Shown here in pieces: positions 6,835 to 16,702 of a stretch of DNA of 64,000 nucleotides. A program made the position numbers and the translations under genes. Position 1 is the stretch's first letter. Every line of letters starts with the position of its first letter. The notes under the pieces are model-generated. The model was not told the DNA's origin, made no database searches, and saw only the letters and a program-made list of their open reading frames with translations. The stretch is from Pseudomonas sp. AKS31 (GTDB lineage: Bacteria > Pseudomonadota > Gammaproteobacteria > Pseudomonadales > Pseudomonadaceae): contig NZ_JAMLFX010000001.1 in NCBI RefSeq assembly GCF_023634765.1, forward strand, positions 256,848 through 320,847, written 5' to 3'.

Positions 6835-9366
6835 ATGACTGGCAAACCGCCAAAGGTCAAACCTGTTCCCGCCCCAACCAAAACCCCTGATGTCAATGTG
6901 GATGGCTCTCGCCGGCCACCGGTCGCTTTTCCTGCACCGCTGCATCAATCCACACCGCATCGCCTGGAGCCATTGCAGCCTTCCTACAAGCCTGATCCGA
7001 TCGCAGTAGTGCCAGCGATCAAGGTGAACGCGATCCCGAGACCTTCCACGACCGATGAACTCGCGCTGCATGCGGCGCAGCCCTCACTGGCAGATTACTG
7101 GATACCCACACCCAAAGGCTTGGGCGAGGCCAATGCGCAGGGCATCCGGGTTTTGAAGCAGCGTCAGTACGTTGCCGTAGACGACGAGCATATCGTGCAA
7201 GTGGTCCTGGACGCCGAGAGTGGCCTGTTTCGCGCTACGCAGGCCAGGGAGCTGCATTCATCCGGCCCACTGTTGCAGCCCGACAGCGAGGGCCGGTTCT
7301 GGCGCACGCTGGAAAACACGGATTTGCGCAATCGCTCTGAAATCCTTTATTTGATGCGCAGGCGAACGGCAGAACTGTTTCTTCGCATGGGTCATTCAAT
7401 TGACGATTTCCACCCAGTCACGATTAAACGCATTCTTGCGGTAAGTGGCATAAGCGAAATGCTGGCGCGCGATTCCGACATTCATGTTCGGCCCCTGGCT
7501 TTGCTGAAAGACACACTCAGGCGCTTCAGCCTCGATCGCAAAATCCAGTTGTTCATCACGCACATGCAACATGCCGATCCGCTGGTGCGCGCCCAGGCTG
7601 ATCCACAACTGCGGGCTTTGCTGCCGGCAAGCGAAGGCGATCTCATCGGCCGCGGGGTCGAACGCGACCGCGCCTTGCTCTTTCAGGAGCAGGAGCGGGC
7701 GTTCGAAGTTGACTGTGATGAAATCACGCTGCAAATGCGGCGGATTTTTCCTTTATTGCCCAAAACGATGGCGCAGGCGCTCTGGCGCGATGCAAGCGCC
7801 GGCGACCGTTTGCATATGCATAACCAACCGGGAATGCCACGGCACCTGACAGAAGAAGCGCTGCTGGCGCTACGTGATGTTCGTCTTGCCAGAGCCTGTG
7901 AAGGCATGTATCTGGATTCGGTATCCAGCCCGGACAGTGACCGACTGGCGTTGCAGATGTTCGGGCGCCTGGCGGGGTGGCCGAGAAAAGTTCGTATCGA
8001 GGTTCGGCAGGGCGTGGCCGACGGGGATGTTCTGGGCGCTATCGGCAACGCGCGGTCGCCGATTCGTCACGTATTGATTCGTCAGGATGATGGCTATGTC
8101 ATCCACAGCAGCGATGCCCCATTACCTCAGGAATCGAAGGATCTGTATTCAACCGTCTGGTCTCTGTTGTTGCCCGATCATCGTCAGGTGCTCGGTGTGA
8201 CAGAGGGAGGTGGTGCAGCGCTGCAACAGTTGATCCGGACACAGCCGTTGCCGTCGTACCAGGCCGTAAGCGAACTGCTGGAACTCGCGGCGCTTCCGCT
8301 TAGCGCCGATCCTGCCGACGCGCAATATCGGCAAGCGGGGCAGTTGCGAGGTGGTGGTGACAGCCATCCAGTATCGACAAAGTCCGTCGTGGATCGTGTC
8401 CGTGATCTTTATCCGCTACTTTCGGATGAGGAAGTGACGACGGTTATCAATGAGCGTTTGAAGAGTGATCCATCAGGCGTTTTGTCTCGCCTGGAAACAG
8501 AGTTTGCGACGTTGCGTGATGAGTTGGCGATCTGGAGTGCCGAAGAGGCGTCACCTCATTCGCGGACGTCGGAGCCAGAAGGCGCGCCGACAGCCGCCCA
8601 ACGACGCCAGGCTCGCGAACAGTTCAGCGCAAAGTTGCAAGATATCTGGCAACGCAAGTCGGTTTCGAAGTGGGGGGAGGGGGACTATCATTTCTCTCAC
8701 TATGTTGATTTTTCGGGTGAGTTACCCACGTTGTCCGCCCGATTTGAATATGTAACAGAGTTGATGTTGACCGCAAATGAACCGGGTGCACGGATAGGTG
8801 CGTTTCTTGACAGCTTTCCGAATATTCAATATTTGGGTGTCGTCGGTATAAAAATGGAGGAATTCCCGTCAGGAATATTTCAAATGCGCCAGTTAAGCGA
8901 GCTTACGCTGGACAGGTGCTCGCTAAAACTATCCGAGGTCACAGCTGAAGGATTGTCCAGAATTGAAACGCTGACCCGGTTGAATCTGGCAAACAATCCT
9001 CTGACAGTTGCGCCGCATGTAGGCTACATGCCAGGTTTAACCGGATTGATGCTGAGCAATGCACATCTTTCCAGCGTTCCTTCAGGCATAGATTCGCTGA
9101 GGAAACTGGGGGTTGTGGCATTGCATGATAATAATATCTCCGACGTGGGATATGAGTTGTTCGAGATTCCGGATACACAGGATCTGTTCGTTGGTTTATT
9201 GAATAATCCGCTGAGTGACGCGTCAAGACAACGGATCAGTCAGTATCTTGAGAACGCCAGTATGGATCGGAAGGTGGAAATCCAGACGGAGGATGTGGTT
9301 TTCGACTCTGACTCCGATAGCGAGTCCTCGGAAAGCGGATTCTCGACAGGTTCAGACAGTGACTGA
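6835..9366 (+). CDS. Leucine-rich-repeat protein with shared toxin-family N-terminal module, no ligase domain
   Basis: This 843 aa protein opens with a proline-rich, probably disordered segment (1-75). A module at about 82-160 (AQGIRVLKQRQYVAV...SGLFRA...SGPLL) is shared with the three large proteins at 42493-52509. A helical hairpin at about 520-567 (DLYP...LRDELAIW) and LRRs at about 640-805 repeat the unit used three times in the NEL-type ligase at 42493-47160. The protein stops right after the LRRs with a Ser/Asp-rich acidic tail (825-843) and has no NEL catalytic domain. The ribosome binding site is AAGGA at 6821-6825. Similar Pseudomonas LRR proteins are often labelled dermonecrotic-toxin-like; the function here is not known. 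A substrate-binding or decoy role is possible. Confidence 0.82.
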   Translation: MTGKPPKVKPVPAPTKTPDVNVDGSRRPPVAFPAPLHQSTPHRLEPLQPSYKPDPIAVVPAIKVNAIPRPSTTDELALHAAQPSLADYWIPTPKGLGEANAQGIRVLKQRQYVAVDDEHIVQVVLDAESGLFRATQARELHSSGPLLQPDSEGRFWRTLENTDLRNRSEILYLMRRRTAELFLRMGHSIDDFHPVTIKRILAVSGISEMLARDSDIHVRPLALLKDTLRRFSLDRKIQLFITHMQHADPLVRAQADPQLRALLPASEGDLIGRGVERDRALLFQEQERAFEVDCDEITLQMRRIFPLLPKTMAQALWRDASAGDRLHMHNQPGMPRHLTEEALLALRDVRLARACEGMYLDSVSSPDSDRLALQMFGRLAGWPRKVRIEVRQGVADGDVLGAIGNARSPIRHVLIRQDDGYVIHSSDAPLPQESKDLYSTVWSLLLPDHRQVLGVTEGGGAALQQLIRTQPLPSYQAVSELLELAALPLSADPADAQYRQAGQLRGGGDSHPVSTKSVVDRVRDLYPLLSDEEVTTVINERLKSDPSGVLSRLETEFATLRDELAIWSAEEASPHSRTSEPEGAPTAAQRRQAREQFSAKLQDIWQRKSVSKWGEGDYHFSHYVDFSGELPTLSARFEYVTELMLTANEPGARIGAFLDSFPNIQYLGVVGIKMEEFPSGIFQMRQLSELTLDRCSLKLSEVTAEGLSRIETLTRLNLANNPLTVAPHVGYMPGLTGLMLSNAHLSSVPSGIDSLRKLGVVALHDNNISDVGYELFEIPDTQDLFVGLLNNPLSDASRQRISQYLENASMDRKVEIQTEDVVFDSDSDSESSESGFSTGSDSD

Positions 9367-9431
9367 ATATTGGTGGAAGTAACGACTTCTGTGTTTTTCT
9401 AACATGGCCTGACAAGAATAAACTGCCTGTT

Positions 9432-9476
9432 GGCTCCCCTTTTTGATTCTGAGTAGTTGAAGTCATAAGGGGAGCC
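9432..9476. terminator. Perfect 10 bp inverted repeat after the LRR gene, possible terminator
   Basis: GGCTCCCCTT (9432-9441) pairs with AAGGGGAGCC (9467-9476) across a 25 nt loop, 66 bp past the LRR gene stop. A clear T-run after the stem is missing, so termination is uncertain. The remaining part of the 9367-9707 gap is AT-rich leader DNA of the next gene with no other feature I can see. Confidence 0.4.
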
Positions 9477-9707
9477 TGATTGTTGAGTGCTGAAATCAAA
9501 GGGGCGGGAAGAGCTTGGTTGAAGCTTGCATAAGGTGGTCTGCGATTTTTGAAAGTATTAGCATTTGTGAGGGTTGTTGAGGGTGATGTTGAAATATTAC
9601 TTTCTAATAATTTGTCGAATGTCGCGGCTGTTTTTATTTAAATCGATCGTCAATAGTTTGCTGAGTCCTTAGAGGGCGAAGTCTATTACTCAGCAAGGTA
9701 TTGATAA

Positions 9708-10694
9708 ATGTTTGATGATCAAATTGGTATTTCCCGTATCGAGGTAAAACTCGACTCCACAAGGTCAGGCCAGCATAAAGTGCTGTATGCCAATGGGCGC
9801 ATGCAGGTGCGGGTGTTGGTCCTTCTGCACGGGATCGATAACAATGGCGACGGCGCATCCCTGTATGGGCATCCTGCGTTGCAGTCCCTGCGGTTAATCG
9901 CCTATAACGGCGCGCGCCCTCTGGAAGGCGACTGGAATGTATCGCTGCAGGAAAATCGTTATGCACACGAAATGTCGGGTGGTGCACCGCGGATTACCGA
10001 AGTACCACGTGCCACGCACAATCGGATAAGTGACGACTCTGATCCCGTGCAGATTTTCCAGTTTTGGGTTTCGGCCACCAGGCCCGGAATCATGGAAGTG
10101 GCCGCCGAAATTCTCGTGGATGGCGTGTTGTTGCGAAGTAACGGAATCGGCTTTGACAGCAGTGTTACGCTGGAGGCAATTCCGCCGAAAGAATATTCGC
10201 TGAATAGCTTTACATTCAATGAATATGGTAGCAAACAGCAGAAAGCACAATATGACTGGGTTCAAAGTCATCACATTGGGCTGCACGCGGACGGCAGGCA
10301 GATTCACCTGCTTGACTGGTACAGCAGTGAGGTGAAACTTGATCCTTATGATTCCGAAGATGCGGTGCAAGTCTATGCCTCCGGAAACATTCCTGGTACT
10401 CGCGACGGGCGCAGAAACTTTTACGGTTACATGGCACCCATCTACGGCCTGAAAGCAACCTTCCGCAGTCCCCTCGGTATCATGAACGTGCCGATCAACA
10501 ATGTGCCTGGGCAACTGACGCTTGTTCAATATATTTCCGCTGACCTGCAAGTGGGGCGGGAGAGCGAGGGTTCATTCGAGTTTGCAGTGATCGATGAGTT
10601 TGGCTCGGAACACAGGCTGTGTATCGAAGGTAATAAAGAAGAGCGCACTTTTATTCTGGGTGGGTCCAGGCGACCCATGAAACAGCTTGTCTGA
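9708..10694 (+). CDS. Unrecognised beta-rich protein, paralogue C of a three-member family
   Basis: This 328 aa protein is the most diverged member of the family seen at 3670-4695 and 5619-6650. It keeps the opening block (HKVLYANGRMQVRVLVL), the FWVSA strand, RSNGIGFDSSVTLEA, the IGLHADGRQIHLLDW block, and the ending FGSEHRLCIEGNKEERTF. The N-terminal tail of the other two is absent. The start has only a weak ribosome binding site (AAGGTA). It lies 80 bp before the RHS gene on the same strand and may be co-expressed with it. No function can be assigned. Confidence 0.83.
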   Translation: MFDDQIGISRIEVKLDSTRSGQHKVLYANGRMQVRVLVLLHGIDNNGDGASLYGHPALQSLRLIAYNGARPLEGDWNVSLQENRYAHEMSGGAPRITEVPRATHNRISDDSDPVQIFQFWVSATRPGIMEVAAEILVDGVLLRSNGIGFDSSVTLEAIPPKEYSLNSFTFNEYGSKQQKAQYDWVQSHHIGLHADGRQIHLLDWYSSEVKLDPYDSEDAVQVYASGNIPGTRDGRRNFYGYMAPIYGLKATFRSPLGIMNVPINNVPGQLTLVQYISADLQVGRESEGSFEFAVIDEFGSEHRLCIEGNKEERTFILGGSRRPMKQLV

Positions 10695-10774
10695 TTTCAT
10701 AATGTGGTCAGCGATGTTTGCTGGCCAAGTTGACGAGTCAGTATCTGGATCTTGAAATAAAAGGACGTTTTTCA

Positions 10775-13700
10775 ATGGAAAGTAATTTATCTGCCGCTGT
10801 TCATTCAAATGCTTTCAACTTCGGTGAGTTTGTCTCCGGAGGTGTTGATCCCCGCACCGGCATGTATACGTGTTCGTTTTCGTTAGGAAAGTTGCACTCG
10901 GCGGATCTCAATGGTCCCGAACTTGCACTTTCAATGGGTTTCAATCCGCTCAACCAGACGGACTCCGGTTTTGGCATTGGCTGGTCTTTGACCCTGACCC
11001 ATTACGACTTGCGCAGCAAAGTCATGACGCTGTCCAACGGTGAGCGTTACAAGGCTGTGGAAACGTCCACCGGTTTGAAGTTCAAGGAAATGAAACTGCA
11101 AACGGCAAAGGTGCTGGTGACCGGAGCAGGGCGCTATGAAGTTCGATACAAGGATGGTCGGCGTGAACTGCTCAAGGTCCTGGCTGGTACTCAGGTCGCC
11201 GTAGCGGAAAAAATAATCGCGGCGAACGGTGTAAGCATCGCGTTGAAGCACGAGTTGTTCAACCAGTTCCCCAGGTTGGCCGAAGTTCGTGACGCCAAAC
11301 AATGCCTGCTGAAAATCACCCGCAATGCAGGTCAGGTAACGTTGACCCGGTATCCCGATACCTCTTCCAGTTCCGACTACAAGTTGATCTTGAAAAACGC
11401 TCGGGTAACGGCAATCGAGCTTCCGGTCGGTAAAGGTTGGGAGCTGGAATATGAAGTCATCGACGAGGGCAGCTATTTGCACCGAGTCGTCAATCCACTA
11501 CGCGGCGTAGAAATCATCCGCTACAAGCGGCAAGGTCATAGCTTCGTAAATGGAGCGGAACAGACACTGCCGTTTGTTATCGCGCACGATATCTACCCAG
11601 GGCGCGGCCAACCCAGACTCTGCAAGACATACACGTACTCCGACCATAACTTCCTTGGCCAGGGCCTCCTCCCTGCCAAGGATAATGACCTGGACCCGCT
11701 CTATCTGGCGCCCGGTCACTATGTCTATACCTCGGACGAGCAGTTGTTACTGAGCGGCAAAGTGCATACGCGCATTAAACGCACCTACAACAAGTTCCAT
11801 CTGTTGGTGGCTGAGGTTACAACCTGTGGTGACGCCCAGATCGCCACCGCCACCGAGTATCACTGCTCCGTCACCAAGCCTTTCAATGAGCAGGTGGCTC
11901 AGTTCCGCATGCCGAAAGTCCATACGGTGACTCACCTCGATCGACGCACCCAACAGCAGCGAGTGGAAACCACCGTCACCGAGTTCGATGGCGAAGGCAA
12001 CTTGCTCAAGCACATTGAGCCAAGTGGGGTGACGACTTCGACGGAATTTTATCCGGTAGGTGGTGGAGACAATTGCCCAGAGGATCCGCTGGGTTTCTCC
12101 AGGTTCCCGAAAAAGAGAACGGTTACCGCTGCCGCGTCGGGTGGGGCTTCGACTGTCACGTACTACGACTATGCGCTGCATACTGCACTGGAGGGTGCGG
12201 AGCTGGCATTCGTGTTGCCGGTTGCGGAACGTTTTTACGAAGTTGTGGCAGATGTTGAAGTCTTACGCTCGAAAACCGAACGCAGTTATCTGGATACGCC
12301 CAAGGACCCACTCAAGCACGGTGCCACGAAACAGCAAAGTATCACCCTCAATGATAAAAAAACCTCTACCGGGTTTTCCTATGAACTCGAGGGTGACAGG
12401 TTGCGGGTCAAGTCCAGCACATGTGGATTTGACGGTGCGCTACAGACCAGTGAGAAAGTGCTTTCGACGCTGACCGGATTACTGATGTCAGAGATCGGTG
12501 TCGATGGCGAGCACGTCGAACATGAATACGACGCCATCGGCCGGGCAGTGCGCAAAACGGTTGCTTCCGGGAGCCCTTATGCGGCCGCTACCCGGTTTGC
12601 CTATCTGGCCGCCACTAAACAGCAACCGGCGACAATGGTGACCACGGATCCCGTCGGTGGTGAGCAACGGGTGAATTATGACGGCCTGGAGCGGGTGATC
12701 ACCGTTCAGGAAAAGGACTGCGACCATCCCGACAAGGACGGGCTTATTCAGGCTCGCACGATTTATTCTGCCCTGCATGATCCGGTCGGTCACACGGTGA
12801 AAGTGACGCTGACCGATTGGCGTGACGGCAAGCCTTATCCGGTCAGTACCCGCTACGAATTCGATTCCTGGGGCCAGGTCAGCAAGACGCTGCATGCCGA
12901 CGGGCGTATCGAACACAGCGAGGCGAATCCGGTTCTTCGCCAGCAAACCCATTGGTTCCAGGGTATGGGCAAGACACTCACCCTCGTCAATGACTTCGGT
13001 AAACCGCTGAGTGTGGAAAGCTTTAATCTGAAGAACAAAAGTCTGGGCAAAACCGTTTACAGCTATGACGGGTTCGGGCGCACAACCAGCCAGACAGATC
13101 CTGTCGGTAATACCACTCGATATGAATACGACGTTTTTGACCGGATAGTTCGCACTGTCCTGCCTGACGCCAGTGCAGTCGTGACCGACTACGCCGAGCA
13201 TAGCGATGACGGGCTACCGATCGGTATTAAGGTCGATGACAAGGTGTTGGGGCAGCAAACTTATGACGGCTTGAGTCGTTTAATACAAAGTACCGTCGGC
13301 GGCCGAAAGTCCGAGGCGGGTTATGAAGGCGGCTTCACTCAGCCTCAGTGGTACAAGAGTGCCGATGGCAAAAAAACCGAATTCACATATTTGCGCGATC
13401 TGGGCGGTGTGCTGACGGAGCGCAAGGCCGGGGAGTTGGTCACCACCCTGACTTATGACAAGGTCAGTGGCAATCCCTTGACCTGTACCGAAGACGGCAG
13501 GGAACGCAGCTTTACCTATTACCCTTCCGGACGCCTTAAATCCGAGACGACGATCTTCGGCGCGATCACGAAAGCAACGTCCAGTACCTGGTCCCTGCAG
13601 GGGCGACCGATCACTCATGTCGATGTACTCGGAGCCGAAAGCCGATCCGAATACGACAAGCACGGCCGCCTGCTATCCACCTCGCGGGGTTCGTTGACAA

Positions 13701-15550
13701 CCGAATTTCACTACGACACCCAGACGGGGATGCTGGGCTGGACGAAAACCGAAGATACGTCGATCAAGCGGCAGATGATCACGCGGTTTGCCTATGACGA
13801 TATCGGTCGTGAAACCCGCCGTACTTTCGAGATTCAGGGGCAGCCTGACCAGACGCTGGAATCGACTTATACGCTTGCTGGCAAACTGGCGCAGAAAGTG
13901 TCCAGGCGTGGCACGCAACTATTGCGCGATGAGCAATTTACCTACGATGTGCGCGGGCGACTGATCCAGTACGACTGTGCCGGCACCCAAAAGCCCCGCG
14001 ATCCGTATGGCAAGGAAATTGTCCGGCAGACGTTCACCTTCGATGTGCTGGATAACATCCTGACCGTGCAAACGAAGTTCCCGCTGGGGGTGAATCTGAC
14101 CACCTTCAGTTATGACAATCCCGATCCTGTACAACTCAGCGCAGTCGAACATTCCCATGCCGACTATCCGCCGCCAGTGACTCTGGAATACGACGCCAAC
14201 GGCAGAATGATCAAGGACGACCAGGCGCGAACCCTGGCCTATGACGCGTTCGGACGGCTTGAGCAATTGTCCAGTGCCGGGGGATCAGTCATTCGTGGCT
14301 ACCATTACGACGGTTTCGACGATCTGGTTGAACTGTCGCAACACGATAAGGTAACTGCGCAGCGTTACTACCACGCAGGCCGGGTCGCCAATGAGGTCAG
14401 TGGTGAAAATTCCTCCAGTGTTGTGCGTCACGGTGGAGCGCTTGTGGGGCAACAACAACTCGGTGTGAACGCCGGCGCCCAGCTGTTTGGCACCGATCAG
14501 CAACACAGCGTGCTGACAACGCTGGGCAAGGAACAGCTCACTGATTGCGCCTACAGCCCATACGGGCATCGCCCTGCCGAAGGTGGCGTGTTCAGCCTCG
14601 CCGGGTTCAACGGCGAGCAGCTGGATCCGGTGACCGGGTTGTATCTGCTGGGTAACGGTTACAGGGCCTATAGTCCGACACTCATGCGTTTTCTCGCCCC
14701 CGACAGCATGAGTCCGTTCGGCGCGGGTGGATTGAATGCCTACAGTTATTGCCTGGGCGACCCAGTCAATCGTGTCGACCCAACCGGGCATATCTCCTGG
14801 CAATCGATCCTGGGCATCGGGCTCAGTATTCTCGGGATTGTTGCCAGTGTGCTGACGATGGGCGCGGCCACGCCTTGGGCAGTGGCGGCATTGGGACTGG
14901 CGGTTGCTTCAGGCCTGGCGGGTATTGCCAGCGAGGTGGTCAATGAGCTGGCACCGGGTTCTCAAGCGGGCGAGATCTTGGGCTGGATCAGCTTTGGTCT
15001 TGGGCTGGCTTCGCTGGGTGCAGGTATGGCAGCGGGTGCAAAAGCTGCTGTGAATGCGGGCAGGAAGATGGCTTCAGCCTTTAGCCAAGGGCTCAGTGGC
15101 AGGGGCGCAGGCAAAGCGGGGCAATTTTTGAAGAAGGGTGGCAAAGGCGCCAAGGCTGCGGCCAAAAAAGCCAACGCGCCGGTGGAGAAAGTGGCAGACG
15201 AACCTTGGCAATTGCACAGGGCCAAAAAAGACAACTTCGTGTCTGAGATTAATGAGCAGAGGGCTAAAGGTTTCTACGAACTCGTGGAAAGCAATAAGTC
15301 CGCCAGCCAGGCTGCTGCGGAGTCCGAGATGCTGTACGAGGAATTCGGCCCCGTCGGCGCTGGAAGAAAAGTAACGCATGTGTTTTTTGCGAAGACCAAA
15401 GGACGTGGCGAGCGGATTTACCTCCTGGAGGACAGTAAACAGCGAGTTTGCAAAGTCTTGCAGGCGGGCGGCCATTTGTCCGACGGGCAGACCAACACCA
15501 TGATGAAAACGGCTAAAAGCATTGACACAACGCGCCTGCCATCGGCCTGA
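10775..15550 (+). CDS. RHS/YD-repeat protein with variable C-terminal tip (TcC-like polymorphic toxin)
   Basis: This 1591 aa protein has no signal peptide or PAAR domain. Many YD-type repeats (Y-D-x-x-G-R, YEYD) fill about 70-1260. The RHS core at about 1262-1338 runs PYGHR...VTGLYLLGNGYRAY...LNAYSYCLGDPVNRVDPTG, the canonical end of the RHS cage. After it come a Gly/Ala-rich hydrophobic region (about 1342-1440), a Lys/Ala linker (about 1442-1475) and a 116 aa tip I do not recognise. Start 10775 has AAAGGA 9 nt upstream; an earlier TTG at 10718 is less likely. In RHS/TcC proteins the shell encloses the C-terminal toxin and cleaves it off. No small immunity-like gene follows: queG begins 16 bp later on the other strand. 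That fits a toxin aimed at eukaryotes, or one not toxic to the maker. Confidence 0.9.
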   Translation: MESNLSAAVHSNAFNFGEFVSGGVDPRTGMYTCSFSLGKLHSADLNGPELALSMGFNPLNQTDSGFGIGWSLTLTHYDLRSKVMTLSNGERYKAVETSTGLKFKEMKLQTAKVLVTGAGRYEVRYKDGRRELLKVLAGTQVAVAEKIIAANGVSIALKHELFNQFPRLAEVRDAKQCLLKITRNAGQVTLTRYPDTSSSSDYKLILKNARVTAIELPVGKGWELEYEVIDEGSYLHRVVNPLRGVEIIRYKRQGHSFVNGAEQTLPFVIAHDIYPGRGQPRLCKTYTYSDHNFLGQGLLPAKDNDLDPLYLAPGHYVYTSDEQLLLSGKVHTRIKRTYNKFHLLVAEVTTCGDAQIATATEYHCSVTKPFNEQVAQFRMPKVHTVTHLDRRTQQQRVETTVTEFDGEGNLLKHIEPSGVTTSTEFYPVGGGDNCPEDPLGFSRFPKKRTVTAAASGGASTVTYYDYALHTALEGAELAFVLPVAERFYEVVADVEVLRSKTERSYLDTPKDPLKHGATKQQSITLNDKKTSTGFSYELEGDRLRVKSSTCGFDGALQTSEKVLSTLTGLLMSEIGVDGEHVEHEYDAIGRAVRKTVASGSPYAAATRFAYLAATKQQPATMVTTDPVGGEQRVNYDGLERVITVQEKDCDHPDKDGLIQARTIYSALHDPVGHTVKVTLTDWRDGKPYPVSTRYEFDSWGQVSKTLHADGRIEHSEANPVLRQQTHWFQGMGKTLTLVNDFGKPLSVESFNLKNKSLGKTVYSYDGFGRTTSQTDPVGNTTRYEYDVFDRIVRTVLPDASAVVTDYAEHSDDGLPIGIKVDDKVLGQQTYDGLSRLIQSTVGGRKSEAGYEGGFTQPQWYKSADGKKTEFTYLRDLGGVLTERKAGELVTTLTYDKVSGNPLTCTEDGRERSFTYYPSGRLKSETTIFGAITKATSSTWSLQGRPITHVDVLGAESRSEYDKHGRLLSTSRGSLTTEFHYDTQTGMLGWTKTEDTSIKRQMITRFAYDDIGRETRRTFEIQGQPDQTLESTYTLAGKLAQKVSRRGTQLLRDEQFTYDVRGRLIQYDCAGTQKPRDPYGKEIVRQTFTFDVLDNILTVQTKFPLGVNLTTFSYDNPDPVQLSAVEHSHADYPPPVTLEYDANGRMIKDDQARTLAYDAFGRLEQLSSAGGSVIRGYHYDGFDDLVELSQHDKVTAQRYYHAGRVANEVSGENSSSVVRHGGALVGQQQLGVNAGAQLFGTDQQHSVLTTLGKEQLTDCAYSPYGHRPAEGGVFSLAGFNGEQLDPVTGLYLLGNGYRAYSPTLMRFLAPDSMSPFGAGGLNAYSYCLGDPVNRVDPTGHISWQSILGIGLSILGIVASVLTMGAATPWAVAALGLAVASGLAGIASEVVNELAPGSQAGEILGWISFGLGLASLGAGMAAGAKAAVNAGRKMASAFSQGLSGRGAGKAGQFLKKGGKGAKAAAKKANAPVEKVADEPWQLHRAKKDNFVSEINEQRAKGFYELVESNKSASQAAAESEMLYEEFGPVGAGRKVTHVFFAKTKGRGERIYLLEDSKQRVCKVLQAGGHLSDGQTNTMMKTAKSIDTTRLPSA

Positions 15551-15565
15551 GTACTTTGTTGCCCT

Positions 15566-16639
15566 TTATGGGTTTGAAAGTCTGGAGTGCTGTTCCAGTG
15601 CCCACTCCACATGCTCTCTGACCAGGTCTGACGGATAATCCCGTCGCGCCTTCAACGCTTCCAGCACCGGAATCGTTGAAGGCGCATTGCCCAGCCCTAC
15701 CGCCAGATTCCTCAACCAGCGCTCATACCCCGCACGCCGCAACGGCGAGCCTTCGGTGCTGCTCAAAAATTTCTCTTCATCCCACAAAAACAGCTCGGCC
15801 AGTTCGGCATTGTCGAGGTTGTGCCGTGGCTTGAAATCGCTTTCGCCGGAGGGCTTGGCGAAACGGTTCCACGGGCAGACGATCTGGCAGTCGTCGCAGC
15901 CGAATACGCGATTGCCGATCAACGGTCGCAGGTCTTCGGGTATGGCACTTTTCAATTCGATGGTCAGGTAGGAAATACAGCGTCGAGCGTCCAGCACATA
16001 CGGGCCGACGAAGGCATTGGTCGGGCAGATATCGAGACACGCAGTGCAACGGCCGCAATGCTCGGTGCTGTGTGGCTCATCCACCGGCAATGGCAGATCG
16101 ACGAACAGTTCGCTCAAGAAGAAATAGCTGCCGGCCTTGCGATTCAGTACCAGAGTGTTTTTGCCGATCCAGCCCAGCCCAGCCTGTTCGGCGATGGCTT
16201 TTTCCAGGACCGGGGCACTGTCGACAAACGCACGAAAACCGAACGGGCCGATCTCGGATTGAATCTTGTCGGCCAATTGCTGCACACGTTTACGGATCAA
16301 TTTGTGGTAATCGCGGCCCAAGGCATAACGCGACACGTAGGCTTTTTCCGGTTGCGCCAGCATTTGCGCCATTTGCGTGTCGCCGGGCAGGTAGTCCATG
16401 CGCAGCGATACCACGCGCAAAGTGCCCGGCACCAGTTCTTCGGGGTGTGAGCGTTTGCTGCCATGGGCGCCCATGTAGTCCATTTCGCCGTGGTAACCGG
16501 CCTCGAGCCAGCGCGCCAGATGCTGCTCATGCTCGGCCAGATCGAGACCGCTGATGCCGACTTGCTGGAAGCCCAGCTCGCGGCCCCAATCCTTGATCGA
16601 TTGGGCGAGGGCGGGCAGGTCTGTGGTGATGGCGGACAT
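15566..16639 (-). CDS. queG: Epoxyqueuosine reductase
   Basis: This 357 aa cobalamin- and Fe-S-dependent enzyme reduces epoxyqueuosine to queuosine in tRNA. Two [4Fe-4S] motifs are visible: CGRCTACLDICP at about 194-205 and CDDCQIVCP at about 250-258. The conserved segment AEQAGLGWIGKN precedes them. The start at 16639 (MSAITTDLPAL) was chosen by family length; the reading from 16711 would run into the upstream region of nnr. It is divergent from nnr with 63 bp between. Confidence 0.95.
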   Translation of the reverse strand: MSAITTDLPALAQSIKDWGRELGFQQVGISGLDLAEHEQHLARWLEAGYHGEMDYMGAHGSKRSHPEELVPGTLRVVSLRMDYLPGDTQMAQMLAQPEKAYVSRYALGRDYHKLIRKRVQQLADKIQSEIGPFGFRAFVDSAPVLEKAIAEQAGLGWIGKNTLVLNRKAGSYFFLSELFVDLPLPVDEPHSTEHCGRCTACLDICPTNAFVGPYVLDARRCISYLTIELKSAIPEDLRPLIGNRVFGCDDCQIVCPWNRFAKPSGESDFKPRHNLDNAELAELFLWDEEKFLSSTEGSPLRRAGYERWLRNLAVGLGNAPSTIPVLEALKARRDYPSDLVREHVEWALEQHSRLSNP

Positions 16640-16702
16640 GAGGCGAGAGAAACCGGAGCTGAGGTGCGTATAATTCTGCCAGACATCGGAGCCTGAAGAC
16701 GC

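Noticed and set aside
10775..15550. Type VI secretion cargo (PAAR-RHS)
   Set aside because: No PAAR domain at the N-terminus and no VgrG, Hcp, adaptor or immunity gene nearby.
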